Assembly (NCBI GenBank): GCA_003135315.1
Contig: PLBD01000120.1
Coordinates: 1-5,996 of the forward strand
Source: Acidobacteriaceae bacterium
GTDB taxonomy: Bacteria; Acidobacteriota; Terriglobia; Terriglobales; Acidobacteriaceae
DNA length: 5,996 nucleotides
Direction: 5' to 3'
The notes under the pieces are model-generated. The model saw only the letters and a list, made by a program, of their open reading frames with translations. It was not told the origin of the DNA and ran no database searches. Positions 1 to 5,821 of this stretch are shown here, in pieces (positions within the stretch are counted from its first letter, which is position 1; every line of letters starts with the position of its first letter). The position numbers and the translations under genes were made by a program.

Positions 1-1
1 C

Positions 2-718
2 TTCAACGCCTGGGCGAAGTACAGCGACTGGAAACTCGACACGCTGGCCGGAGCGGACATCGCTACCCGGGTGCGGTTTCCGGCGTGGCAGCCGGAGGTA
101 AGAGTCAATGGCGAGGTGCACCGCATCGTGCTGGAAGGCGGCAGTATCGACGTCAATGGCCGCGGGACCCTGATCGCCACCGAAGAATGTCTGCTGAGCG
201 AGGTGCAGGAGCGCAATCCCGGGGTTTCGCGCGAGCATCTGGAGGAGGTCTTCGCCGACTATCTTGGCATCGAGAAGGTCATCTGGCTGGAGCGCGGCAT
301 CGCCGGCGACGACACGCACGGGCACGTCGATGACATCACGCGCTTCGTTGGCCCGCGCACTGTGCTCACCGCGTACGAGCCTGACCCGGACGATCCCAAT
401 CACGAGCCGCTGAGTGAGAATTTTCGCTGGCTTAAGAAAAGCACGGACCAGTCAGGAAAATCGTTGAAGGTGGTTAAGCTGCCCATGCCCAAGCCGGTGT
501 ACTTTGAGGGACAGCGGCTGCCCGCCAGCTATGCCAATTTCTACATTGCCAACAAGCTGGTTCTGGTGCCGGTGTTTGGCGATCCCAACGACCGCATCGT
601 GCTTGACACTCTCGCTGAGCTGTTTCCCGAGCGAGAGGTCGTCGGCATCTACTGCCGTGATTTCATCTGGGGACTGGGCGCGTTGCATTGCATGACGCAG
701 CAACAACCGGCGAGATAA
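2..718 (+). CDS. aguA: Agmatine deiminase (agmatine iminohydrolase / PAD_porph family), 3' portion, N-terminus outside window
   Basis: Members of this family hydrolyse agmatine to N-carbamoylputrescine and ammonia in the cytoplasm, a step of arginine-to-putrescine (polyamine) metabolism. The frame is open from base 2 and gives 238 visible residues; the family usually has about 340-370, so roughly the first third is missing. It opens with FNAWAKYSDWK, a typical family motif. Then come LEGGSIDVNG (nt 131-160), GDDTHGHVDD, whose His codons at 317-319 and 323-325 include the expected catalytic His, and GALHCMTQQQP near the C-terminus, with the expected nucleophile Cys at 689-691. All key residues are intact and the protein ends normally at TAA 716-718. 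The GTG at 71 is internal, because homology continues upstream of it. The usual partner, N-carbamoylputrescine amidohydrolase, is not visible and could lie to the left. Related guanidine-modifying family members with another substrate cannot be excluded. Confidence 0.93.
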   Translation, partial: FNAWAKYSDWKLDTLAGADIATRVRFPAWQPEVRVNGEVHRIVLEGGSIDVNGRGTLIATEECLLSEVQERNPGVSREHLEEVFADYLGIEKVIWLERGIAGDDTHGHVDDITRFVGPRTVLTAYEPDPDDPNHEPLSENFRWLKKSTDQSGKSLKVVKLPMPKPVYFEGQRLPASYANFYIANKLVLVPVFGDPNDRIVLDTLAELFPEREVVGIYCRDFIWGLGALHCMTQQQPAR

Positions 719-755
719 CAAAGCCTATGGCAGTTTGAAGCTCGTTTGGCAGAGG

Positions 756-980
756 TTACGCCCGGGATTCCTTGGTTTCCAGTTTCTCCAGCCGCTTGTC
801 TACTTCGAACGATGTCTTGAGGCTGTCAATCCGGACTAGAATCTCGTTGTGTCGCGCCTCCGCTATTTTGTCCTGAGCATTCAACCGGCTATCGATCGAA
901 TTAAGCTGTGCCGTAATTGCACGCAGCTCAGGAGCCAGGAAGTCCTGCAGGACCTTGCGAAAGTCGTCGAGAACGCTCAT
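756..980 (-). CDS. Small coiled-coil protein of unknown function (74 aa)
   Basis: This short, highly charged protein is probably soluble. Residues 1-17 (MSVLDDFRKVLQDFLAP) look like an amphipathic helix. Residues 18-70 are rich in Leu/Ile, Glu, Lys and Arg with heptad-like hydrophobic spacing, and contain no helix breaker after Pro17, so a coiled coil or helical hairpin is likely. There are no Cys residues and no signal peptide. The ATG at 980-978 follows the stop of the membrane-protein gene by 22 bp, and the TAA is at 758-756, 37 bp from the convergent agmatine deiminase stop. No good Shine-Dalgarno precedes the ATG. Instead a perfect TATAAT lies 7 nt upstream, so it may be transcribed separately as a leaderless mRNA. 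I do not recognise a named family. Its coding status rests on composition, compact helical pattern and position. Function unknown. Confidence 0.7.
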   Translation of the reverse strand: MSVLDDFRKVLQDFLAPELRAITAQLNSIDSRLNAQDKIAEARHNEILVRIDSLKTSFEVDKRLEKLETKESRA

Positions 981-987
981 GGCCTCG

Positions 988-993
988 ATTATA
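988..993 (-). promoter_or_regulatory. Perfect -10 hexamer TATAAT just upstream of the coiled-coil gene start
   Basis: On the minus strand TATAAT occupies 993-988 and is followed by CGAGGCC and then the ATG at 980. A transcription start 6-7 nt after the hexamer would fall on or next to the A of the ATG, giving a leaderless transcript. No clear -35 is present at 16-18 bp spacing (the region reads roughly GCAGGA). This weakens the call or implies an activator. It sits in the 22-bp gap after the upstream gene's stop. Confidence 0.45.
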
Positions 994-1002
994 CCCCTAT
1001 TC

Positions 1003-1332
1003 TTAATGGCTCCTGCGATTCGCCATCAGGGTGACGACGAAATATCCAACCGCCGCGACCCCCGCATAAAGAAACGCATTGGCGAAGACGATGGTGCCGA
1101 CGATCAGTGTCAGGGCGAGGCCGGAGTCGGGAGTGGGGCCGACTGCGGCGGACAATATGAATGGCGGGCAAACCAGCAAAGCGACGGCGCTCGACACATC
1201 GTGAAGCCCGGGCGCGATCGCTCCGAATTTCCACGCAGAATATACCGCAATGGCAACGCCCATCCCCAGGACAGAGCTGATGGAGAGCGCGGTCAACAAG
1301 TGTTGTTCTTTTGAGCCGGGCCCCTGCGGCAC
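1003..1332 (-). CDS. Small integral membrane protein of unknown function (109 aa, about 3 TM helices)
   Basis: The product is mostly hydrophobic. A short polar N-terminus (MPQGPGSKEQ) is followed by transmembrane segments at about residues 12-34, 46-65 and 71-101. The last is long enough to be a tilted helix or a tight pair. It ends with a basic tail (ANRRSH) consistent with a cytoplasmic C-terminus. The start is GTG at 1332-1330. A purine-rich Shine-Dalgarno (AAGGGGGA on the minus strand) lies about 8 nt before it, which favours this start over the longer overlapping reading in another frame. The stop is TAA at 1005-1003. It lies just ahead of the coiled-coil gene and diverges from the UPF0145 gene. 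No catalytic motif is visible and I do not recognise a named family. A shared role with the coiled-coil neighbour is only an inference from spacing. Confidence 0.75.
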   Translation of the reverse strand: MPQGPGSKEQHLLTALSISSVLGMGVAIAVYSAWKFGAIAPGLHDVSSAVALLVCPPFILSAAVGPTPDSGLALTLIVGTIVFANAFLYAGVAAVGYFVVTLMANRRSH

Positions 1333-1356
1333 GCTTGGATTCCCCCTTCTTAGTGT

Positions 1357-1381
1357 AGTGCGCCAGGTTCACGGGCGCACT
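1357..1381. repeat. Perfect 8-bp inverted repeat in a divergent intergenic region; candidate operator
   Basis: AGTGCGCC (1357-1364) and GGCGCACT (1374-1381) are exact reverse complements separated by 9 bp. The element lies between the divergent start codons at 1332 (minus) and 1438 (plus). Its right arm touches the proposed -35 of the UPF0145 gene at 1380-1385. Its left arm borders a weak minus-strand -10 candidate, TACACT (1357-1352). The position suits an operator for a dimeric regulator acting on both genes. A stem-loop in a leader RNA, or chance in GC-rich DNA, are alternatives. No regulator gene is visible in the window. Confidence 0.4.
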
Positions 1382-1409
1382 GACCGGGCGCATAACTCCG
1401 TGGTATTCT
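1380..1409 (+). promoter_or_regulatory. Candidate extended -10 promoter of the UPF0145 gene
   Basis: CTGACC (1380-1385, four of six matches to TTGACA) is followed by an 18-bp spacer ending in TGG and then TATTCT (1404-1409, four of six matches to TATAAT). The TGn immediately before the hexamer makes it an extended -10. Transcription would start near 1416, leaving a leader of about 20 nt that contains the ribosome-binding site at 1426-1433. The -35 overlaps the right arm of the inverted repeat, so repression there is conceivable. Confidence 0.4.
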
Positions 1410-1437
1410 GCCCCCGGGACCGCCTGAGGAGGGCATC

Positions 1438-1815
1438 ATGAGCACCAGTTCTGCGGCTGCGGGTACTTCTTATTCTTCTGCCGTTCCCCACAATATGGTG
1501 ACCACCGCCTTCACGCTCGATGGCTACCGGATCGTGCGGAATCTGGGATTGGTGCGCGGTATCATCGTGCGCTCGCGCTCTATCCTGGGCACAATTGGCG
1601 CAGGCTTGCAGACGCTCGTCGGTGGCAACATCACGCTGCTGACGAACTTGTGCGAGAAGACGCGCGAACACGCTTTCGAACTGATGTTGCAGCACGCCGC
1701 CGAACTGGGCGCCAACGCCGTCATCGGCATGCGCTACGACGCGACCGAAGTGATGCAGGGCGTAACCGAGGTGCTGGCGTACGGGACGGCGGTGTATGTG
1801 GAAAGAGGCAACTAG
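1438..1815 (+). CDS. UPF0145 / YbjQ-family protein (putative heavy-metal-binding domain, 125 aa)
   Basis: The C-terminal 100 residues match the small YbjQ-like family. They show TLDGYRIVRNLGLVRG (about 26-41, the first strand pair), QTLVGGN (58-64), a helix with TREHAFELMLQHAAELGANAVIGMRYD (75-101) and a closing strand EVLAYGTAVYV (111-121). The family forms oligomeric alpha/beta rings. It is labelled 'putative heavy-metal-binding', but no reaction is firmly established. Only one Cys (C72) is present, so metal binding by thiols is not obvious here. Residues 1-22 form a Ser/Ala-rich extension not needed for the fold. The ATG at 1438 is well supported by GAGGAGGG at 1426-1433, with a 4-5 nt spacer; the alternative Met20 (1495) has no ribosome-binding site. 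It stands alone, divergent from the membrane-protein gene and convergent to the tRNA. The stop is TAG at 1813-1815. Confidence 0.88.
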   Translation: MSTSSAAAGTSYSSAVPHNMVTTAFTLDGYRIVRNLGLVRGIIVRSRSILGTIGAGLQTLVGGNITLLTNLCEKTREHAFELMLQHAAELGANAVIGMRYDATEVMQGVTEVLAYGTAVYVERGN

Positions 1816-1875
1816 CAGCCAGCTTGGAATTCGCACGGCGAGCGGTGGGCTGCTGTGAGCTAATTGCTTTCTTTT
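1814..1875 (+). terminator. Weak terminator-like stem-loop after the UPF0145 gene
   Basis: AGCAGCC (1814-1820, starting inside the stop codon) pairs perfectly with GGCTGCT (1848-1854). The 27-nt loop contains a smaller hairpin, TCGC-ACG-GCGA (1831-1841). A T-rich stretch (TTGCTTTCTTTT, 1864-1875) follows about 9 nt after the stem. The large loop and the gap before the T tract make this a poor intrinsic terminator, but nothing better separates the gene from the convergent tRNA. Confidence 0.25.
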
Positions 1876-1950
1876 GGTGAGCCCGGCAGGAATCGAACCT
1901 GCGACCCACGCATTAAAAGTGCGTTGCTCTACCAACTGAGCTACGGGCCC
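1875..1950 (-). tRNA. tRNA-Lys (anticodon UUU), 3' CCA encoded
   Basis: Read on the minus strand from 1950, the acceptor stem GGGCCCG pairs with CGGGCTC (1885-1879) over seven pairs, one of them G-U. The D arm is TAGCTCAGTTGGTAGAGCA. The anticodon stem ACGCA/TGCGT closes the loop CTTTTAA, which places the anticodon TTT at 1917-1915. The T arm contains the GGTTCGATTCC consensus. Discriminator A (1878) is followed by an encoded CCA (1877-1875). All arms are canonical, so this should be a functional lysine tRNA reading AAA and AAG. It is a single gene with no neighbouring tRNA. A possible extended -10 (TGGTAGATT, 1969-1961) lies just upstream. Confidence 0.97.
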
Positions 1951-1960
1951 ACGTGAATTT

Positions 1961-1969
1961 AATCTACCA
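1961..1969 (-). promoter_or_regulatory. Possible extended -10 of the tRNA-Lys gene
   Basis: The minus strand reads TGGTAGATT. TAGATT (1966-1961) matches TATAAT at four positions and is preceded by the TGn of an extended -10. Transcription would begin around 1954, a few nucleotides before the mature 5' end at 1950. No convincing -35 was found, so this is tentative. Confidence 0.25.
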
Positions 1970-2036
1970 CAGGAGCCACGCTGATACGGTTGGTTAGGCG
2001 AGTGATAAACCCTGCTGCAATTCACTTCCACTTCAG

Positions 2037-2061
2037 GCGAACGCCGAGCATCCGCATTCGC
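2037..2061. repeat. Near-perfect 8-bp inverted repeat abutting the -35 of the membrane/TPR gene
   Basis: GCGAACGC (2037-2044) and GCATTCGC (2054-2061) are inverted with one mismatch and a 9-bp spacer. The right arm touches the CTGACA -35 candidate (2061-2066). This could be an activator or repressor site for the gene starting at 2095, or a chance hairpin in the 144-bp gap between the tRNA and that gene. Arm and spacer lengths equal those of the repeat at 1357-1381, but the sequences differ. Confidence 0.3.
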
Positions 2062-2088
2062 TGACAGCTACTCGACTCGCTATACTCT
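2061..2088 (+). promoter_or_regulatory. Candidate promoter of the membrane/TPR protein gene, leaderless GTG start
   Basis: CTGACA (2061-2066) matches TTGACA at five of six positions, and TATACT (2081-2086) matches TATAAT at five of six. The spacer between them is only 14 bp, short of the usual 16-18. Using the weaker TACTCT (2083-2088) gives 16 bp. Either way transcription would start at about 2093-2095, on or beside the GTG start codon, so the mRNA would have essentially no leader. There is no Shine-Dalgarno between the promoter and the GTG, in agreement. Confidence 0.4.
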
Positions 2089-2094
2089 AGAGCT

Positions 2095-4389
2095 GTGATC
2101 CCGACCACCCAAGGCCCTGCAACAGGAGGAGATTTTTCGCTCGAGCGGCATGTTTGTTTGATTCTCGGCTGCCTGGCGCTGATATACGCCTTTCTCGCAG
2201 GGTTGCGTACGGTTGCAGATCTTGACACCGGCTGGCAGATGGCTACCGGACGCTGGGTCGTGCAGCATCATCATGTTCCTTCCGCCGATGTCTTGTCGTT
2301 CACCGCGCAAGGGGAACACTGGCTTTATCCGGTGGGCGCGGGGGTGGTGTTCTACCTTGCCTTTCTGCTTGGCGGATACGCGCTGTTGTCGTGGATAAGC
2401 GCGGCTGCCTGTGCCGGGACCGTCGCCTTGCTGCTGCGGCGAGGTTCCGCTGCCAGCGCCGCCATCGCCATCCTTGCTGTACCTCTCATCGCCGAGCGAA
2501 CACCGCCACGCGCCGACATGTTTACCGTGGTGCTGTTCGCGGCCTTTCTATCCATCTTGTGGGAGAACTACCAGACCGGCCGCGCACCCCTGTGGCTGCT
2601 GCCGCTCTTGATGGTCGTGTGGGTCAACGTTCATTTTGGATTTGCTGCAGGGCTGGGCTTGATCGTCGCCTACGCCGGCACGGAGGTATTGGAGTTTGTT
2701 CTGGGTGCAGTGCGGCGACGAGCTGCCATGCAAAGATTGCGGCGAGCCTTCCCGTGGTTTGTGGGAACGGCCGTGGCGACCCTGGTGAATCCCTGGGGCT
2801 GGGGGATCTATCGTGCATTGCTTTTGCAGCAGCGCGCCAGCTCTGAGCAGCAAACTTGGATCGCGGAATGGCAAGGTGTCCGTTTCAACTGGCAGACGGC
2901 CAGCGCTGCTTTCTCGGTGGGGGGCTTAAGAAGCGCACTGTTTTCACTGCTGGCCATCGCAGTCGTGGCCGGCGTTATCGCTTTACTTCGAGGCCAAATT
3001 GGAGCGGCCATCCTGCTGTTCGCAGCCGCCTATGCCCCGGTGCGCCACATCCGCATGGGAGCAGTTTTCGCCTGCGTTGTCGTCGTGATCGGGGGAGACA
3101 ATATTGCCGTGGGGATCGCCCGCGTCGGCTCGTGGATCCGGTTGCCACGACTGCGTGCGGCGCTGGCCGGCGTGGCCGTCATGTTGCTCGCGATGCTTAC
3201 CTACGCGCGCTCCGCCGATCTGGTCACCAATCGTCACTATTTCGGCGCTTCTACGGACCTGGCGACCTTCGGCATGGGATTGAGCTGGTGGTTTCCGCAG
3301 CGGGCGGCCGAATTCATTCAGCGCGAAAATCTTCCGGGAGAGATCTTCAACACCTACGACGAGGGCGGCTACGTCAGTTGGAGCCTGGGTCCGCAGCGAT
3401 TGGATTACATCGATGGACGTGACACCCTCTTCGGCCTGCCACGAGTTGAGCGGCACCGGCTGTTGCTGCAAAGCCCGCCCGATTCGCCTGACTGGGATGA
3501 GGAGACCAACCGTTACCACATCAATACGATTCTTTTCTCGCGCGGCGATGGCATCGACCACGGCCAACTGAAGGCTTTTTGCGCCAGCAACACCTGGCGG
3601 CCGGTTTACCTGGATGAGGTGTCAGCTGTCTTCGTTCGCCGCACGCCGCAGACGGAGGCGCTGATCCAGCGCTTTCCGGTGAACTGCGCGACCGCGCCGC
3701 TGCCTGCGGAAAGCGAATTTGGCAGCCGCGCCGACGAATTTGCCGCATGGGTCAATGCCGCCGCCGTCCTGAGCGTGCTCGGCCGCAATCTGGATGCGCT
3801 GGATGCCAGCGACAAGGCGCTGGCAATTTTTCCCGGCAGCGTCGCCGCTCATCTGGCGCGGGCGGGAGCGCTCACAGGAATGCAACGCGGAAGCGAGGCG
3901 GAAAAAGAATTGCTGACCGCGATTGCGCTCAGCCCCAGCGAGTACACTTGGTCCGACCTGGCTAATTTCTACCGCAGGGAAGGCCACGGCAGCGACGCGA
4001 TCGTGGCCATGAGAAAAGCGGTGGAATTGCAAGCTGATCCGCAGGCAACGCTGGTGCAGCTGGGCTATTATGCGCTCAACAGCGGGCATCCGGACGACGC
4101 TTTGGCGGCCTTCGACGAAGCTTGGCGCAGCGCTTCCGCGCAGGATAGGAAGTCAACCGGCATGGACTCGTTTGCCTACAACGTGGCGACTGGCAAGGCA
4201 GAAGCCTGGAGCAAGATCGGGGATCCAAAGCAGGCTGTTTTCTTTCAGGAGCAGGCGGTGCAGATTGCTCCTGATGTGCGCGAGTCATGGCTCAATTTGG
4301 CCGAGATGTATCAATCACAGGGCCGCTCCGCCGATGCGGAGCGCGCTAAGGCGCACGCAGCCAGCCTGGCAGACGACCAGAGCCGCTAG
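2095..4389 (+). CDS. Polytopic membrane protein with GT-C-like N-terminal half and C-terminal TPR domain (764 aa)
   Basis: Residues 20-370 contain about 11-12 hydrophobic segments (near 20-38, 79-100, 121-133, 141-155, 165-180, 183-203, 218-231, 281-298, 301-313, 320-333 and 355-370). The loop after the first helix carries DLDTGWQMATGRWV (42-55) and VPSADVLSFTAQGEHWLYP (61-79). This is the Asp-led pattern seen in first loops of GT-C-type glycosyltransferase-like proteins. After the last helix comes a soluble, probably extracytoplasmic part with FNTYDEGGYVSWSLG (418-432) and DYIDGRDTLFG (437-447), then about six TPR-like helical pairs (547-759). The start is GTG 2095: an in-frame TGA at 2062-2064 leaves no other start before it, and the next candidate, TTG 2158, would cut into the first helix. 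The stop is TAG 4387-4389. A role in transferring sugars from lipid carriers is an inference; no substrate can be named. Confidence 0.85.
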   Translation: MIPTTQGPATGGDFSLERHVCLILGCLALIYAFLAGLRTVADLDTGWQMATGRWVVQHHHVPSADVLSFTAQGEHWLYPVGAGVVFYLAFLLGGYALLSWISAAACAGTVALLLRRGSAASAAIAILAVPLIAERTPPRADMFTVVLFAAFLSILWENYQTGRAPLWLLPLLMVVWVNVHFGFAAGLGLIVAYAGTEVLEFVLGAVRRRAAMQRLRRAFPWFVGTAVATLVNPWGWGIYRALLLQQRASSEQQTWIAEWQGVRFNWQTASAAFSVGGLRSALFSLLAIAVVAGVIALLRGQIGAAILLFAAAYAPVRHIRMGAVFACVVVVIGGDNIAVGIARVGSWIRLPRLRAALAGVAVMLLAMLTYARSADLVTNRHYFGASTDLATFGMGLSWWFPQRAAEFIQRENLPGEIFNTYDEGGYVSWSLGPQRLDYIDGRDTLFGLPRVERHRLLLQSPPDSPDWDEETNRYHINTILFSRGDGIDHGQLKAFCASNTWRPVYLDEVSAVFVRRTPQTEALIQRFPVNCATAPLPAESEFGSRADEFAAWVNAAAVLSVLGRNLDALDASDKALAIFPGSVAAHLARAGALTGMQRGSEAEKELLTAIALSPSEYTWSDLANFYRREGHGSDAIVAMRKAVELQADPQATLVQLGYYALNSGHPDDALAAFDEAWRSASAQDRKSTGMDSFAYNVATGKAEAWSKIGDPKQAVFFQEQAVQIAPDVRESWLNLAEMYQSQGRSADAERAKAHAASLADDQSR

Positions 4390-4447
4390 GCCTACGACGC
4401 TCGTTCCAAGACCGGAAATTGTCGCCGGCGTGTTTGCCCGAGCATCC

Positions 4448-4453
4448 GATAAT
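4448..4453 (+). promoter_or_regulatory. TATAAT-like hexamer close to the NADH dehydrogenase start
   Basis: GATAAT (4448-4453) matches the -10 consensus at five of six positions. It lies 3 nt before ATG 4457 and 9 nt before ATG 4463. A start of transcription near 4460 would make ATG 4463 the first codon of a nearly leaderless mRNA. No -35 is found at normal spacing; the nearest TTGTCG (4419-4424) is 23 bp away. Read-through from the upstream gene, whose stop is at 4389, is equally possible. Confidence 0.3.
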
Positions 4454-4456
4454 GTT

Positions 4457-5821
4457 ATGGCCATGAACGAGAAGTCCCGCCCGCGAGTGGTCATCGTAGG
4501 AGGCGGGTTTGGCGGTCTGAAGGCTACCGAATCGCTGGCCCGGCTGCCGGTCCGGATCACGCTGGTTGATCGCAGCAATCATCACACCTTTCAGCCGCTG
4601 CTTTACCAGGTCGCGACGGCCGGGATATCGCCGGCGGAGATCGCCGCTCCCATCCGTGAGATCCTTCGTAAACACGAAAACGTCGAGGTGCTGCTGGGCG
4701 AGGCGCAGGGCTTTGATCTTCCACGCCGCACCCTCCAGGCCCACGGCTTCGAGCTGGGCTACGACTACCTCATCGTTGCCGCCGGCGCCACACATGCCTA
4801 CTTCGGGCACGATGAGTGGGAGCCGTTCGCGCCTGGCCTGAAGACCATTGAAGACGCGCTGGAGATGCGCCGCCGCATTCTGCTTGCGTACGAGCTGGCT
4901 GAGCGCGAGGCTGCGCTAACCGGAACTCATCGGCCGCTGAACTTCATTGTGGTGGGTGCGGGGCCAACGGGTGTGGAACTGGCGGGAACACTGGCCGAAA
5001 TCGCGCGCAAGTCGCTGGCCGAGAACTTCCGCAATATCGATCCCGCGAAAACGCGTGTCCTGTTGCTGGAGGCTAGCCCGTCGATTCTAAGCGCCTATCC
5101 CGAAGACCTGCGCCGCAGCGCGGTGAAGCAGCTGGAACATCTTGGGGTTGAAGTCCGGACGAACTCGCCTGTGAGCGATGTGCGTTCGGGTCAGGTTTCA
5201 GTCGGTGAGGAAATATTGCCGGCCGAGGTGGTGCTGTGGGCCGCGGGAGTTTCTGCGTCGCCGCTCGGCCGCGCATTAGGAGTGCCCGTCGATCGTGCCG
5301 GACGGGTTTTCGTCGAGCCCGATCTCAGCATTCCCGGACATCGCGAGGTATTCGTCATTGGCGACCTGGCCACCATGAGGGACAAGAATGGCAATCTCCT
5401 GCCCGGCGTTGCGCCGGTAGCCATGCAACAAGGCAAGTTTATCGCCCGTCAAATCGCGGCTGACCTCGATGGAAAGTCTCGCGAGGCCTTTCATTATCTC
5501 GACAAGGGGTCGCTCGCCACGATCGGGCGCGCTGCCGCCATTGCACAATTTGGGAAGGTCCACCTCTCCGGCTTCATTGCCTGGGTAACATGGTTGTTCG
5601 TCCACATCCTTTTCCTGGTCGGATTCCGTAACCGCATCCTGGTGATGATTCAGTGGGCCTGGAGTTATCTCACGTACGAACGGGGCGCCCGATTAATTAC
5701 CGGCGAAGCGCGCGTGGTGCCGGTGTCATCGATAGAGTACGCCGAGGAGGCGAGATCGTCTCGGGACGCGTTGGATGGGGATGTGCGAGAATTGCCGCCA
5801 ATGGGCAAACGTAGCGCGTGA
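4457..5821 (+). CDS. ndh: Type II NADH dehydrogenase (NADH:quinone oxidoreductase, NDH-2), 454 aa
   Basis: NDH-2 is a single-subunit, FAD-containing, non-proton-pumping respiratory enzyme bound to the inner face of the membrane, passing electrons from NADH to quinone. Visible motifs, numbered from ATG 4457: the FAD Rossmann glycines VIVGGGFGGL (12-21) with acid D38; HHTFQPLLYQVATAGIS (42-58), a family hallmark; the NADH Rossmann VVGAGPTGVELAG (165-177) with E205; the second FAD motif VFVIGDLA (298-305); and MQQG (323-326) at the expected quinone-site glutamines. The C-terminal hydrophobic and amphipathic stretch 372-414 fits membrane anchoring. Full family length, nothing missing. The frame is open much further upstream, but that part overlaps the previous gene in another frame and lacks homology. 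ATG 4463 is an equally good start; neither has a Shine-Dalgarno. It lies 67 bp after the TPR gene, and its TGA overlaps the next start. Confidence 0.93.
   Translation: MAMNEKSRPRVVIVGGGFGGLKATESLARLPVRITLVDRSNHHTFQPLLYQVATAGISPAEIAAPIREILRKHENVEVLLGEAQGFDLPRRTLQAHGFELGYDYLIVAAGATHAYFGHDEWEPFAPGLKTIEDALEMRRRILLAYELAEREAALTGTHRPLNFIVVGAGPTGVELAGTLAEIARKSLAENFRNIDPAKTRVLLLEASPSILSAYPEDLRRSAVKQLEHLGVEVRTNSPVSDVRSGQVSVGEEILPAEVVLWAAGVSASPLGRALGVPVDRAGRVFVEPDLSIPGHREVFVIGDLATMRDKNGNLLPGVAPVAMQQGKFIARQIAADLDGKSREAFHYLDKGSLATIGRAAAIAQFGKVHLSGFIAWVTWLFVHILFLVGFRNRILVMIQWAWSYLTYERGARLITGEARVVPVSSIEYAEEARSSRDALDGDVRELPPMGKRSA

Noticed and set aside
719..755. Bidirectional terminator between the convergent agmatine deiminase and coiled-coil genes
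   Set aside because: Only a 3-bp GCC-TAT-GGC hairpin is present (723-731), with no T tract on either strand.
955..1314. Plus-strand open frame opposite the small membrane protein gene
   Set aside because: Its translation is a charged, low-complexity sequence without pattern, while the opposite strand gives a clean membrane protein with a good ribosome-binding site.
1953..2025. GTGAATT (1953-1959) and AATTCAC (2019-2025) as a paired regulatory repeat
   Set aside because: The arms are 7 bp and 59 bp apart with no link to promoter elements on both sides; chance is the simpler explanation.
1369..2031. Long minus-strand open frame across the UPF0145 gene and the tRNA
   Set aside because: It runs through a well-formed tRNA and antisense to a recognised gene, and its translation (GPVAQLVEQRTFNAWVAGS) is the familiar artefact of reading a tRNA gene.
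2124..2130. AGGAGGA as the ribosome-binding site of the membrane/TPR gene
   Set aside because: No in-frame start follows at suitable distance: the ATG at 2150 is out of frame, and TTG 2158 is 27 nt away and would truncate the first transmembrane helix. It simply encodes Gly-Gly.
2391..3567. Other-frame open frames inside the membrane/TPR gene on both strands
   Set aside because: They are Arg/Gly/Pro/His-rich shadows typical of GC-rich DNA, lack start signals and lie within a continuous, clearly structured protein.
4070..4456. Upstream extension of the NADH dehydrogenase frame, giving a 583-residue protein
   Set aside because: It overlaps the TPR-coding end of the previous gene in another frame, its translation is Arg/Pro/Ser-rich without homology, and the FAD motif starts normally right after 4457/4463.
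4457..4464. Palindrome ATGGCCAT at the NADH dehydrogenase start
   Set aside because: It is produced by the two start candidates ATG GCC ATG, and there is no sign of a binding site beyond that.
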